Assembly: GCA_960531495.1 (NCBI GenBank) | Contig: OY482846.1 | Coordinates: 8,436,441 to 8,500,440, forward strand | Direction of reading: 5' to 3' | Length of the DNA: 64,000 bases | Source: Zeus faber | Lineage: Eukaryota > Chordata > Actinopteri > Zeiformes > Zeidae | Part shown: positions 13,555 to 25,944 of the stretch, piece after piece | How positions within the stretch are numbered: the first letter of the stretch is position 1 | Layout: every line of letters begins with the position of its first letter | Made by a program: the position numbers and the translations under genes | Notes under the pieces: generated by a model | Database searches by the model: none | What the model saw: the letters and a program-made list of their open reading frames with translations, nothing else | Told to the model about the DNA's origin: nothing

Positions 13555-13621
13555 ATTCGTCCAGTGCTGTCCTTCAGTGTCTCCCTTCCCTTTGGTTTTC
13601 CGTCCCTCTGTCTGTCACCTG
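13555..13621 (+). other. Candidate 67-nt non-coding exon
   Basis: A long pyrimidine tract (13441-13550) ends in ctccgtag, and 67 bases later there is CTG|gtaaga. Both sites resemble consensus splice signals. The segment is pyrimidine-rich with no conserved peptide, so it could only be a 5' UTR exon. Chance matches are common in CT-rich DNA. Confidence 0.15.
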
Positions 13622-14099
13622 GTAAGACCGCCGCCTTCACCTACACGCCAACCTTCACCAGCACAGTGCTTTGTCTTCAGCCCACTGCTAATATTTAAAG
13701 GTGCACTCACACACTTGGTTAGCTTAACGAAATGATCCAGAACTGCACATTGTTTTCACTTTGTTACACCATGAGCGAGCGAGGCAGAGAGAGCATTGGG
13801 AATGGTGAGTGAGAGACAAACCGGGTCTTGGTAGCATAACTGTTTGATTAGCCGTGGTTGTGGCTTCATGGTTTGAAGTATGTGGTAGTCGGGAGTGGTG
13901 GTGCCATCTGCAGGTGGGGAGAGCCAGCACTGGCAACTGGAAGGGGACGCAGCTGCAGGAGATTAGGTAATGAGGAGAGTCTTTAAAAAGCTGCAGTGGT
14001 TTCATCTCTGTCCCTCTCTCCTGACAGCAAGGCTGGGCTTCTGCTTCGTGGCTGTGACGCAGCAGCGCATGGTCACATAATTGACGACAAATATTAAGT

Positions 14100-14396
14100 T
14101 TGTCTGAAAGGACAGATTATATTTCGTAACATTGTAATATAGTTAAATGTTGTCTTTAAGGCTGCGTTACAGGAAAGTAATGCAACTTTCTGAGCTCTGT
14201 AGACTGTTCTTATAAACACCTCTACCTGGTTGGTCATAATATCAACTACCTGTATATCACATCAATCATTACCGAGATTATTTGTTGTGTTTACTGTAAA
14301 CATCTTATAGAAGCACCATTAGTCATACCCAAATTATTGATATAGATGATTTTGGATTTAGATTCATGATATTTGATGCAATATCACCCAGCCCTA
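14100..14396. repeat. Copy (right part) of the TAGGG-ended repeat at 743-1405
   Basis: Runs from a segment with GTTAAATGTTGTCTTTAAGG to a right end ATATCACCCAGCCCTA. It is in the same orientation as the 743-1405 copy and more similar still to the fragment at 58080-58300. Confidence 0.55.
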
Positions 14397-14603
14397 CATC
14401 ACAGGGAGCTGTCATGCGTAATTTTACCATTTCTGTTGTTTGGCGATTGCCGATCACTCGGTGTGTTTACCAGATCCTCTGGTGATCCGCAATTTAAATG
14501 TTTGTTTGTGTTTGTGTGCTATTTGGTGAATGTGTGGCTGTGGCTGATGAGGTCAATAGATTGTCCGTCTTTAAAGTATATATGTTCTATTAGTGCATGC
14601 CCA

Positions 14604-15600
14604 TTTCTTTCACATTTTAATGGCACAGTTTAACAAAATGTTAATGAGTCTGTCCTGTGTTCCACAATGGAAGATGAAACTGCCAGTTAAAATCATACAC
14701 CGAGGAAAGACACTCACGCCCGTTCAAAATGTAAGACTTTCTATGACATTTTAATGGAACAGTTTCACAAATGTCAATGTCAATGATTCAGTCCTTTCTT
14801 CTACAATGGAAGTTGAAACTGCCGGTAATGCCGAATTCAGAATACGTGATTCTGGCCGGATTTACCGCTCACAGACAGGTTTTTGGAGATCGGTGAGCAA
14901 AGACCCAGATCAGAGAAAAATCATAAGCTTGCAGACATGGGCAAGATATCAAGGAGGTTTAATATCTGGTCGTGTCGGTCTAGACTCTGGAGTGACGCAA
15001 CAAGCTACAGCCAATTAGAGCAGACATGGAGTGAGAGGGAGGGGAGGAGTCGAGGCGAGACGCAGAGACGGCAGTGTACAGAGCAAATTCCTTATTTAAA
15101 TTATGTTGTTTTTTTTGTTGTTTTTTTTTTACAGTGATCAAGAAACAAATAGAAAATAAATAATCATGTCCCGCCCAATAATCCTGTCCTGTATCGTGTC
15201 ATTTCCGGTGTCATTTCTCGCATGTGTTTTCATGACAAAATGTAGTTTGGAGATCCGACGGACTCCTGATCTGACCACTTTGAAAGTCGTGTAGTGTGCC
15301 CATTGGCATTGAAGTCATACACCGGGGAAAGACACTCTTTGTGACTCAGTCACAGAGCCCTGAAGGCCCACGCCCCTGCTTGCTCGCTGTTAGCTGTTTA
15401 TTGAAAGTTTGTTAATATGACACTTGTGGCGTGTCCAAATTGCACCAAATTCGACACTGCACGCCCTTGGGCCCCCAGCAATTCACCTACCAAGTGTGAA
15501 GTCAATTGGATGAATGGTTGTCGAGATAATCAAAGGACATGATAATCAAAGGACATACAGACAGACAGACAGAGATTCCTTCCTTTATAGTTAGATTAGA
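14604..15600 (+). repeat. Composite dispersed repeat with internal tandem duplication and 3' GACA tract
   Basis: The segment CACATTTTAATGGCACAGTTT..GAAACTGCC occurs twice (14611-14692 and 14742-14827). After the MITE insertion, the repeat continues with GTCATACACCGGGGAAAGAC, GTGACTCAGTCACAGAGCCC and CAAATTGCACCAAATTCGACAC, and ends in (CAGA)n plus a T-rich tail. The same modules occur inverted at 27290-27545. The tail resembles fish LINE 3' ends, but no reverse transcriptase is present. Confidence 0.6.
14829..15308 (+). mobile_element. 480-bp MITE-like insertion with TGCC ends
   Basis: This segment interrupts the composite repeat. Related uninterrupted copies (14680-14700 and, inverted, 27430) run straight from GAAACT.CC to TCATACACCG, while here 480 bp intervene. 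The ends are TGCCGA and TTGGCA (inverted TGCCRA), flanked by TAA and TTGA where empty sites read TTTAA or TTAAA, which suggests a TTAA or TTA target. A related copy lies inverted at 58754-59347. Non-coding; superfamily not assigned. Confidence 0.6.
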
Positions 15601-15756
15601 TTAGATGTACCCTGGAAAAGCCTGGGGGCGGGGATGGCGGTCCGGCTGAGCAAAAGCGTCCCACCGCCCCTATAAATACACACTGGGATCCCTTTCTGAG
15701 ACTCAAATGTTTATGTTTATCGTGCATGCTTGCATCTGTGTGTGATGTGTTTTGTG

Positions 15757-15791
<35 letters not shown>

Positions 15792-17034
15792 TGGGTGCGC
15801 GCACGTGTGCGTGCGTGTGCGAGCCACGGTGGAAGCCAGGCAAGTGCAAGGCTATTTACTGGCCCCAAGAGTTACCATGGAGACCAGTGGTGTCAGAGGA
15901 CCAACATCTGTGGCGTATTTGTTTGTTGAGACAGGTTTTCCTCTATCTCGCTCTCTCTCTCTTGTTCATCCTATTTTTTTTGCTTGGACTTTTGGGCTGA
16001 GAAAATTGTAGGCTAAGAAAGACTAAAGCCGAACAGCGCAAAGCTCAACAATAAAACCTCAAGGCTTGAGTCCGTCTTTTAAAAGCTGTCTTTTCTCTAC
16101 CTGTGACGCAGTTGTGTGCATTGTCTCATCACCATCGCAGTGCAGCAGCGGACCCCTGGGTGGCTGTGTGTGTGTTGGCAGGGGCCCTGGCGAAGCAGCC
16201 CTGATCTCGGGGAAGCATGTAACCCCTGGCCCTGTCCGACTGTGTGTTTTCCCCAAGCTCCTCTCTCTATATGGACATGTTCTATTTCCACGGCTGGAAA
16301 AAATGTGCTCCCTTCTCCCGCCTGCCTTATCAGTGGTGTAGCAGGGGCACGAGCCCGCCGTTAATAGGTACTTATTTGGGCAACAGGAGAAATACTATAT
16401 TTTTGGACCCCCCCCCCCAACTCTCGTTCTGCCGTTCCCTCCACCCACCCCTTCTGTTTTTCACTCCCTTGCTTCCTTCTGTCTCAATCACTCATTCTTC
16501 TGTTTATCTTTTTTTTTTCTTTGTTCTCTTTTCATCACCCTTTATTTCTCCCTATTTATGCTGTTGGATTTCTGAGGGATAATCTGAGCCCAAATCTACA
16601 TTAGAACCATTACCGTTCGTGAGAGATGCAATTGAAAGATGTAATATGCTGTTTATTCTAAATTGCAATTAATTCTCAAATTCACCTGCAGGTATAAATA
16701 AGTCAAATCATATTGACATTGGATCATACCGGCAACTGTGACTTGAGGATGTGTATTAATACATCAAAAGCAACTGTTTGGAAGTGCATTTTGTAACAAA
16801 ATCTCACTTGGCACGCTTCCCACAAGGCCCTTAAGCTGTGCTCTTGTTATGAAAAAAATGTGGGAGAGTATTGAAAAAAATCTATTATTTTGAAAGCTGA
16901 ACTATGAAATCTATTTTAAATCCCCTTTCCCCACAAATTGTGATTGCTTTAATACCATGAATGTGCTTAGTTTAACAGTACACTTTTTCAACTAACAAGT
17001 GCGCTTCGGGCTACTCGCTGATTCCATGGACTGA
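15601..17034. other. Non-coding stretch, nothing assigned
   Basis: One GT array and pyrimidine-rich sequence at 16380-16560; the overlapping open frames there reflect base composition. Confidence 0.5.
15760..15788. repeat. (GT)n microsatellite
   Basis: About 14 GT units, followed by GTGCGCGCACGTGTGCGTGC. Confidence 0.95.
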
Positions 17035-17090
17035 TAGAATCCTATCTTCCCCCTCGGGGATTAATAAAGTGTCATCTTATCTAACATGCA
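17035..17090 (+). repeat. Short LINE/SINE 3'-tail fragment
   Basis: TCCCCCTCGGGGATTAATAA followed by AGTGTCATCTTATCT resembles the common fish retroposon 3' end in which a CCCTCGGGGAT stem precedes an AATAAAGT-type simple tail. Only the tail is recognisable. Confidence 0.35.
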
Positions 17091-17199
17091 CTTTAAGTCA
17101 TACAACGTTTCAGTTCATTTCAGGGATTTTTCAGGTTTACTCACAAGTCCCCGTCTGGCGGCCACACAATTGTAGTTTGTGACAGTGGATGAGTGGGTC

Positions 17200-18790
17200 C
17201 CCTCGATATGACTATGAGTTGCAGAGAGGAAAACTCTGACTGTTATTTCTGTATATGCACCTAACAGACTTGCAGCCTTATGTTGTGGACAAGAGAGGAG
17301 CTGAGCTGTCAACTGATCACCATCTGGTGGTGAGTTGGGTCAGATGGAAGGGAAGCTGCCAGACAGACCTGGTAAGCCCAAATGTGTAGTGAGGGTTTGC
17401 TGGGAACAACTGGTGGAAAAACCGGAATTACCTCAACTTTCACCTCCAGAAGAGCTTCTCCTATATTTGGGAGGAGGTTGGGGACATGAAGTCAGAATGG
17501 CTCCTGTTCCAACCCTCTGTCGTTGAAACAGCTGTTAGGAGCTGTCGTCAAAAGCTGGTCGGTGACTCTCATGGTGGCAACACAAGAAATCACTGGTTGA
17601 CACCAGCAGTTGAGTGGGCTGTCAAACAGAAGGAGGCGGCCTTTGGGCTTGATTGGTTAGAGGGACTCCTTACTCTGCAGAGAGGTATCGTCAGGCAAAA
17701 AAGGCCGCAGCGACAGCAGTTGCAGAAGTAAAATCCAGGGTATGGGAGGAGTTTGTAGATACTATGGAGAAGGACTTTCGGGCGGCCTCAAAGAGGTTAT
17801 GGAAAACCATTTGCCGAGTCAGGAAGAGGAAAGAGGCACATCACCCTGGCTGTTCTCAGCAAGGCTGGGGAAACCCTAACCTCGACTGGGCATATCGTTT
17901 AGAGGTGGAAGGAACACTTTGTGGAACACCTGAACCCGATGTACATGCCCTCCGAAGAGGCGAGGTAGAAGAGTCTGGGGGTTCAGAGTCTATTTCCTTG
18001 GCAGAGGTCACTGAGGTTCTCGGAAAGCTCTTCATTGGCAAGGCTCCAGGAGTGGATGAGACTCGCTAGAAATTCTGAAGGCCCTGGATGCTGTGGGGGT
18101 GTCTTGGTTGGAACGACTCTGCAATGTCATATGGACATTAGGAACGTTGTCTTTGGACTGGCAGACCGGGGTGGTTGTCCCTATTTCTAAAAAAGGGGAC
18201 TGGAGGGTGTGTTCTAATTATCGGGGAATCCCATTACTCAGCTTCCCAAGGAAATTCTAAGCCAAGGTGCTGGAAAGGAGACTCGGGCCGATTGTTGAAT
18301 GCCAGATTCAGGAGGAACAATTGCGGTTTTCGTCCTGGCCTTCAAACAGCAGACAAGCTTTTTACCCTGTCGCAGATGAACGAGGTAGCATGGGAGTTTG
18401 CCCAACATGTCTACATGTGTTTTGTGGATTTGGAGAAAGCTTACGATTGTATTCCCCAAGATTGTCTTTGGGAGGTGCTGGGGCCGCTACTGTGAGCCAT
18501 TCGGTCCTTATACACTCAAAGCAAGAGCTGTGTCCATATTCTTGGCATTAAGTCAAACTTTTTCAAGGTGCCCCCTGGACGCCTCCCTTTGGAGGTGTAC
18601 CGTTCATGTCCAACTGGAAAGGGAGTCCATGGCAGACCAAGGACACGCTGGAGAAATGATATCTCTCGGCTGCCTGGGAATGCCTTGGAAAGGCTAAAAA
18701 TGCTGGGGAAAGGGATGTCTGGGCTGCTCTGTTGGCCCTGTTTCCACTGCCAACCGGACTAGGATTAGGCAGGTTAGAAGATGGATGGAA
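17200..18790 (+). mobile_element. Rex3-like (RTE clade) LINE, internally deleted and degenerate
   Basis: Translation in shifting frames gives the order expected of the teleost Rex3 polyprotein. An endonuclease fragment ERKTLTVISVYAPN (near 17215) jumps by deletion to LSTDHHLVVSW. Next come RVWEEFVDTMEKDF, the GKAPGVDE segment, DWQTGVVVP, the reverse-transcriptase words CGFRPG and YMCFVDLEKAYD (18410-18450), and then directly the 3' block PPGRLPLEVYRSCPTGK. The middle of the RT, with the (F/Y)ADD active site, is deleted at about 18568. The tail has ATGGATGG, usual for Rex3. The TGGCAGAC.GGGGTGGT motif at 18160 matches a well-known conserved Rex3 site. Not functional. Confidence 0.85.
17653..18495 (+). 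pseudogene. Rex3 reverse-transcriptase remnant
   Basis: Three overlapping frames cover the region between the endonuclease and the RT palm. The first runs AKKAAATAVAEVKSRVWEEF to LFIGKAPGVDE and stops in TAG at 18067. The next covers WQTGVVVP, KKGDW and NYRGI-like residues, and the third GFRPGLQTADKLFTLSQMNE to DLEKAYDCIP. The first catalytic Asp (FVDLEKAYD) remains, while the ADD pair is lost. Frameshifts and stops show an old copy. It sits in the same orientation as plcb4. Confidence 0.8.
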
Positions 18791-18951
18791 CTTTTCAGTT
18801 GCTATAATCCCAAGATCATTGAGATCGAAAACATTTCCAAACAATGGGAAGAACTCCAGGTGAACCTAATTCATCCTATTGGAAAAGGTCCCTACCTTGC
18901 AGGTATTCAGTTCTCTGTACCTTCTCTCTCCATTTACAGTGAGTCAACAGG

Positions 18952-19984
<1,033 letters not shown>

Positions 19985-20470
19985 TCATGTGTGGGCGTGT
20001 CAGCTCAAAACCGACTGGCTGTTGTGGGCGTGACAAACATTTCCCACCTCTCTCCCTTTCCATATTTAATATAATTACATAGATAGATGGTACCGTGTGT
20101 ACTTTTTCTGATTAAAATAGTGGAGCTGTTTACTTGACAAAATAAATGACCTCTTGAAAAAATTATGTAAATAATCTTGCCATTCGTCCCTAAAAATAAA
20201 AAATTGTCCTTGTTGGAGAAACATAAAATTACGTGTTCATTTTATAATCTATATTTAAAGGGACTTTTTTCTTTAAAAGAAATCGCCTCATCATTAGCAG
20301 TGTTTCGGGCATCCATTTACCAAGGCTCAGCACCATTAAATGCGTATCTTCCCTCCTATTGGCTATCGCCTGGCACTCGGCGCCGCTCATTCGCATAAAG
20401 TTGAAACTTGCTCAACTCTCCTTGTCGCCGTGAAACTGAGCTCGTTGCTGGTCGTCGCTCCGCCCCCTGA
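19985..20470 (+). repeat. Dispersed repeat, copy 1 (paired with 35730-35930)
   Basis: GTGGGCGTGTCAGCTCAAAA then CGACTGGCTGTTGTGG, and further on CCTCCTATTGGCTATCGCC and ATAAAGTTGAAACTTGCTCA, recur in the same order at 35745-35922. Here the two blocks are separated by about 280 bp that are missing in the second copy. Confidence 0.65.
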
Positions 20471-20611
20471 TGAAGCCAAGCTCCGTTTGAAATGCATTGC
20501 AGCCTGTCGCATTATAGCGCCCTGTCGCCGGCGATGTGAACATTACCATTACATTGTTACTAGATATGAAAAGAAAGAAAGAAGAGAAAGTAGAAGAAGA
20601 AGGAATTAATT

Positions 20612-20700
20612 GCTGAAAAGATGTAAAAAAAAGACTGAACAATGTAGTACTGAATTGTGGCGTTAGACCGTTAAACTGTTTTTCACCATTTTTGTGTTCA
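20612..20700 (+). repeat. Dispersed repeat segment (paired with 32322-32405)
   Basis: GACTGAACAATGTAGTACTG then AATTGTGGCGTTAGACCGTT, AAACTGTTTTTCACCATTT is repeated at about 86% by eye near 32345-32402. It lies directly downstream of copy 1 at 19985-20470 and may belong to the same element. Confidence 0.55.
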
Positions 20701-22705
20701 GGAATTTTTGGGCGAGTCTGAAATGGTGACTCGATGACGCACTGGAGCCCCCTAGCATGACCCCTCCTAACTCTATATAAAGCCTAAAGTGCATAGCCTA
20801 GCCACTAGCGAACCGACTCATGATGCCCCCACCCCCCACCGTAGCTCCAGCTGGGAGATGTGTGCGAGCGACTCGTTCTTCTGCTCAGTAGGTGTGTGTG
20901 AATGAGAGTCTGTCGCCCAGCAGCGACACTCAGGGTTGCAGGTTTCAGTGCCTTCAGCGGACACACCCCAGTGTTTCAGAGCAAATAATACAGCTTATTT
21001 TTCATGATTTTGAAACATAATTTTATACACTTGCTGAGTTTTTTTGATCATTCAAATTTGGCTGTGTGGTTAATAACACATTTTTATCACATATTTATTA
21101 TTGTTTTACACTTACTTTAAGATATGGATGCATTTATTATCATAAGCATTGGGAATTTCACAGGATTCAAATATACAGTATATTGTGAACGCTGTTTGTA
21201 TAAGTGAAATCCTACATGAAAGACTTAAAATATGAATAATCATGTTTAACAATATAAACTGTGATATCGGTCCAAAGATTGAAATTTCAAATAAAACTCC
21301 CATTAGAATTCCAGACCTGAGACTTTTTAGGTCATATCCTTATATCTGTTCATTAATTAAGACTACAAAATTGTGTACCAAGATATGACAATATCTTAAC
21401 TGCCAGATGATGCAAAGCTACTGGAAGAAGATAAACTTTGTTTGACATTGAATTAATGTCCCAGAGATAGAACACACATCCTCCAGTTTTATTTAAAAGT
21501 TTTTGTGATCCTAATTCTGGGATCAGTAGGGAGATGTCCACCTCCTACTATTACTAACTACTACGAGTAGTACGCATATGCTGTATGCAGACCTGCCTAT
21601 AATAAAAATAATTGCTATTATAGTTATGAAATGTATTTATAGATTTATAGACATTTAATTAAAAGGGAAGGTAGTATAATAGTAAATTAGAAAATGTAAT
21701 CAAAATACAAAAATATTACACTAAAATCATATATATAAGTTCAGAAAAATGATATGAATTAATGATATGAAATGATAATGAAATTAGAATATCGACAACT
21801 CAACTAGCAGCAGGATATTCTTCACGGTTAAAGTTTATTCTAAAAAGAGATTTAAAAGATGGCACTGACTCGGCCTGAGTCAGCCTTATTTCCTCAGGCA
21901 GTGAAGAATAAGTGCTTGAACATAGAGCTCACTGAATGTGTGCATATGATGACGATGTTGAGTTTACCAAACCAATCCAAAATTGAATGAAAAATGTAAA
22001 GGTAACGAATTATAATAGTGTTTTAACAAAGCTTGAGGGTCTAAGAAGGGTTACAAAAGTGTTTGTACCTTGGAACGTCCTTCAGCTACTTTTTCCTTAC
22101 TACTTCATCACCAGAGGCGTCAGTTTGTCTCTTCAGCCCTGGGGCTGGCTTTATTCAGTCTGCTGTGCCATGGTGCTGCATGTCAGTGCATCTACTACAG
22201 TACACCAGTGGTTCTCAACATAGGGTCCGGGAACTCCCAGGGGTCCTTCAAGGCAGCAAATGTTTAATAGTTTAACTTAATTTACGAGACCTTAGTATCA
22301 TTAGAGAATGTACAATAATTGCTGTTTGCATCATAGTTTCACTGTTATCTATACTGTCTATCTGTTAACTATAGTATAGAGAGGTATGGATGTTTGTATT
22401 CGATCATATCTAAAAATGAAAATGTTCTTATATTGAGAAGAGACAATCTTATCCAATGGGGTCTGGAAATTGAGGTTGTTAATATGAAAAAGGTTGAGAA
22501 TCGCTGCACAAGACATTCTGTCTCGTTTAACCAATCATTGTTTAGTTGACTTTGAAGCTCAATCAAATTCTGAAAGATGTGCATGTAAGCTCACATCACC
22601 CCGACACAGTTATGTTTACATGTCCACGGACAACTATGTTCCGGTCTTTAGCCTGACCCCTCTACCTCATTACACAAAGGGAACTCCCTTACTAAGTGCC
22701 TCACT

Positions 22706-22707
<2 letters not shown>

Positions 22708-22799
<92 letters not shown>
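22708..22799. repeat. (AC)n microsatellite, 46 units
   Basis: Uninterrupted AC run. Confidence 0.98.
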
Positions 22800-22801
<2 letters not shown>

Positions 22802-22865
22802 TAGTTACAGAGCGTTCTGTAAATACCTCTGATCTAAAATGCTGATAATCCGGGGACAGCCCTTA

Positions 22866-22883
22866 CCCCCCCCCCCCCCCCCC
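22866..22883. repeat. Poly(C) tract
   Basis: Eighteen C in a row, then TCCCCC; G-quadruplex prone on the minus strand. Confidence 0.9.
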
Positions 22884-23599
22884 TCCCCCTTTTTCCTCTG
22901 AGTTCTCAGTGTCCTCTTAGTCAGGATGGTGGTTGGGCCTTGGGTGAACATACTCCTGTGGAACGTGCGCTCAAAACACACACACTACAGACACATGCGC
23001 CATTGTTTGCCATTTGGCCCAGTCTTTTGGACCGTTCTTTATTAGGAATTATTCCTCATCCATTAAACTGTGCTGTGTGTCCTTTGTGTAACTCACTTTG
23101 ACTAAGGCTGCAAGTCGACTGCGATCTATGAGTCTCTTGAACCTGGTCCTTGTGTGCGTGTGTTTGTGTGCGTGTGTTTGTCTGCGTTTGTGTGTTTGTT
23201 TGTTTGTGTGTGTGTGCAATTGAAAGTGGCAATCCATAAATGTGCCTGTGTTGGGTGGATTACACTTCAAGTCCCAGAAACGTTTATTTCCCTCTCGGGC
23301 TTCTTCTGATCAAATTGATTTGTTTTGTTTTTCTTGGCCACACGAGGTGTTCGGGGTAGTTTTACATCTGAGTGTGCTTCTTTCGCTAATACATTGAATT
23401 AATGTTTCTAAGAAGACGATAGCTACAGTAAAAAACAAGTGTGAAATATGGGAATATGAGAATTGCTTTAAACAAAATAGTCGTACAGATTTCCACTTTA
23501 ATGAACTCTACACTGCCTATCTACACTGCCTGGTGGTGGGGAATTTGGAATTTGTTACATTTGACATTTCACACATTTATATTTGTAAACAAAATCAAC

Positions 23600-24740
23600 T
23601 CAACCTAACAGTCGGCATCAGTGCTTTCTTGTAGTCACGCCATACAAATGCCTGTGTGACATGTGATGGCAACAACTCTCCAAAGTTTTTCTGATTCGGA
23701 TGGCGTCCATTACTGGATGGTCCTCAGCATAGTTTGTGATGAAGGTCACCACTTGTCTTACGTCCTCATGCTGTAGATATCACTTGTTTTCCGCTGACCT
23801 CTCATCTTGACATGAGCCATAATGCCATTCTCTTTCATGTTTTGTGGATTGCAGTGAGGCGGTCTTTACCAATTCTGCTAATGAGATTGAGAAAATATAT
23901 CACATTTTGCAGGAAACAAGAATATCAATATGTTATATATTTGTATTTATATGTTATATAAATAAAGGCCTATAACAGGATGACACTATTAAGATAAAAT
24001 GATAATTACCTGTGAATGAAGAGAAACAAATCTCTGCAGATTTGTACACAATCCACGGAGTACTGGGTCCATTGCTTCTTTCTTTTTGGTGGTGTTCTCT
24101 TGTCTGTTTCGTTGCGTCTCCCATTGCAGAATAGCTGTCCCATGATGAATTGTCTTTTTCCTGCTCTGTTAAAGCTGCTGTCATGTAGCGTGACTTATAG
24201 ATAATATCAGGATCCAGTTTATTTGTACATGATTCCTGGCCAAGCTTGCCCTTTTCTTTTCACCTCTGCCCATATTTGAAACTTGGGGTCCAGAAATCCA
24301 ATCCATCCTTGTCCAGAAATATTTAGTCAGAATCTGGGTCACATACCTCAACAGACTTCATCACGTCATCAACTACGTATGGTATAACAAGGAGTTATTG
24401 TCAGTCTCCTCTAGTGGTTCTTGAAAATATCCCATTTCATGGTCACATTCAGGTCCAAATCCGCTGTTTGAAATTATATCCAAGTCAAGATAACGTCAAC
24501 ATCAGATTCAGAATAGCCGTCGTCCTCGGGTGTCACCATCCTGACGGAATATGTAGTCTAGTTCAAGTTGCTTACACTCACTTGGATCTATTGCACTGGT
24601 CTGATTAAGTTCCGCAATATGATTATGAGCTTCCACCATCCTCTTCTCGGAATCCATATAACAACACAGAGGTATGTTTTCACAGAGAAGTGAAACCTGT
24701 TGCTTCTGGTCTTCCATTTTATCCATTTTTTTTTGGAGGT
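23600..24740 (-). pseudogene. Transposon-derived gene remnant with a preserved intron
   Basis: On the minus strand, fragments in shifting frames resemble a family of large repetitive proteins predicted in fish and cnidarian genomes. An acidic N-terminal part has TPEDDGYSESDVD (about 24500) and YFQEPLEETDNNSLLY (about 24400). Next come KKQWTQYSVDCVQICRDLFL then FIHR (24010-24085), a spliceable 135-bp intron (23875-24009; gtaatt...tagcag), and IGKDRLTAIHK. These are followed by KENGIMAHVKMRGQ, HEDVRQVVTFITNYAEDHP and ELLPSHVTQAFVWRDYKKAL. Joining at the intron restores the family's FLFIHRIGKDRL reading. At least three frameshifts are needed, and the later, presumably catalytic, part is absent. 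The transposon class is unknown to me. Confidence 0.6.
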
Positions 24741-24829
24741 GATGTCAGCACTTCTTCTTTGGCTTTTCTGAGATGACCTCAGTGCAACTTTTTATTACCA
24801 CCAGAGTAGACTTCCCACCTCGGGATCTC

Positions 24830-25017
24830 ACCTCGGCTGGCGCGCGCCGGCCTTCACTTTCATTGTGCCACGTCATGGGACCCTCTGACTCGCGAGTACG
24901 TTAGATTTCTTGGCCGTCTTTGAAGACCCATCATGTGGGTAGCCGACATCGCTACTGACCCTTTGCGCGGAGTGTGTAAAATCGCCGTTTGTGCTGTTTT
25001 GCAAGTTCAACAACATG
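24830..25017 (+). promoter_or_regulatory. CpG-rich patch ending in a candidate splice donor
   Basis: About 16 CpGs occur in roughly 190 bases, including GCGCGCGCCGG. The patch ends with CAACATG followed by gtgagt, a near-perfect donor at 25018. This looks like a first exon with its promoter on the + strand. It could be an alternative plcb4 first exon. It could also be the promoter region of the transposon-derived gene remnant that lies just to its left on the minus strand. Confidence 0.3.
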
Positions 25018-25944
25018 GTGAGTGACTTTTTTTTTTCCCTCTGTCAAATGCTGGTGGATCAAGTAGCCTTGACCTTTTTGTATCTATCTAATATTTAGAA
25101 ATCAACCTCAGTTTTGAAAACAACTTAAGGAACATAAATCTGCTATAATCTCATCTTTGATCTAGAAAGTAAATTTTCAATGTTTTTCACATCTTGCCAA
25201 AAGTAGGCGACCCCATATGCGCCCAGCATGTGGTTGGACACAATCTACATTAGATTTGCCAAGCTCAGAAGCAGATGGGAGATAGAATCTGTACACAATT
25301 TTTAAAACATTTGAACACTTTTTAAACTAAGCTAGCTTAAGAACCTGTGAATGTTTATCTACTTTTTTTGTGTGCAAGTGCATATTTTTAGGCATTAGAA
25401 GCTATCTGTAGGCTCTCACAGTGCTTTACTCAGTGTGGGAGACTGAGAGACGGTTTCTCTCCCAGAATCAAATTAATTATATAACCCAGAAGGGAGAGAG
25501 GAGATACTCTACTATAAAAGGTAAAGAAAAGCAATGAGGAGGGTCATTTGGGGTGGAAAGAGACATTCCTTCCTTCCAGCAGCGTTATACTTGCCCAGCT
25601 ACAGTCGGAGGGAAGCATGTCAGGAGTACAGATAGACAGTGATTTTGTGACTAGCCTAAAAACGGCGTATCCGAGCTAGTTCGATTAAAAATTTTCTTTG
25701 TCTTTGAATGCGAAAACTTCTTTACTTTATGTTAAACAAGTGTGGGGGGAAAAATAAACTTTGCATCTTCTCCAGTGAGAAGATGTGTTCTCCCTAATGC
25801 CTACAAGAGCTTTTGAAATTGAAGTTTGCATCCTGAAAACATACATGGTTTCCATTGACAAGCTTTGAGGTTAACATGTAAATGGATAACAGTTAAATTG
25901 TAATAGTTCATTGTGAGTGCAGCAGTCCGTTTCCCTCTCCTCTG

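Larger units (their letters stand above)
12451..14099. other. Non-coding stretch with small repeat fragments
   Basis: Contains the (CTTT)n tract, an AT-rich GTTAATCGACTATCGATTAA repeat fragment (about 13310-13410, ending CTAGCCCTA) and a pyrimidine-rich block at 13440-13620. No gene recognised. Confidence 0.5.
20751..23599. other. Non-coding stretch, nothing assigned besides simple repeats
   Basis: AT-rich from 21000 to 21980; a block at 22200-22500 (GTGGTTCTCAACATAGGGTC and GTCTGGAAATTGAGGTTGTT) looks like a hAT-type dispersed repeat but was not delimited. Includes the AC and C tracts at 22708-22883. Confidence 0.45.
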
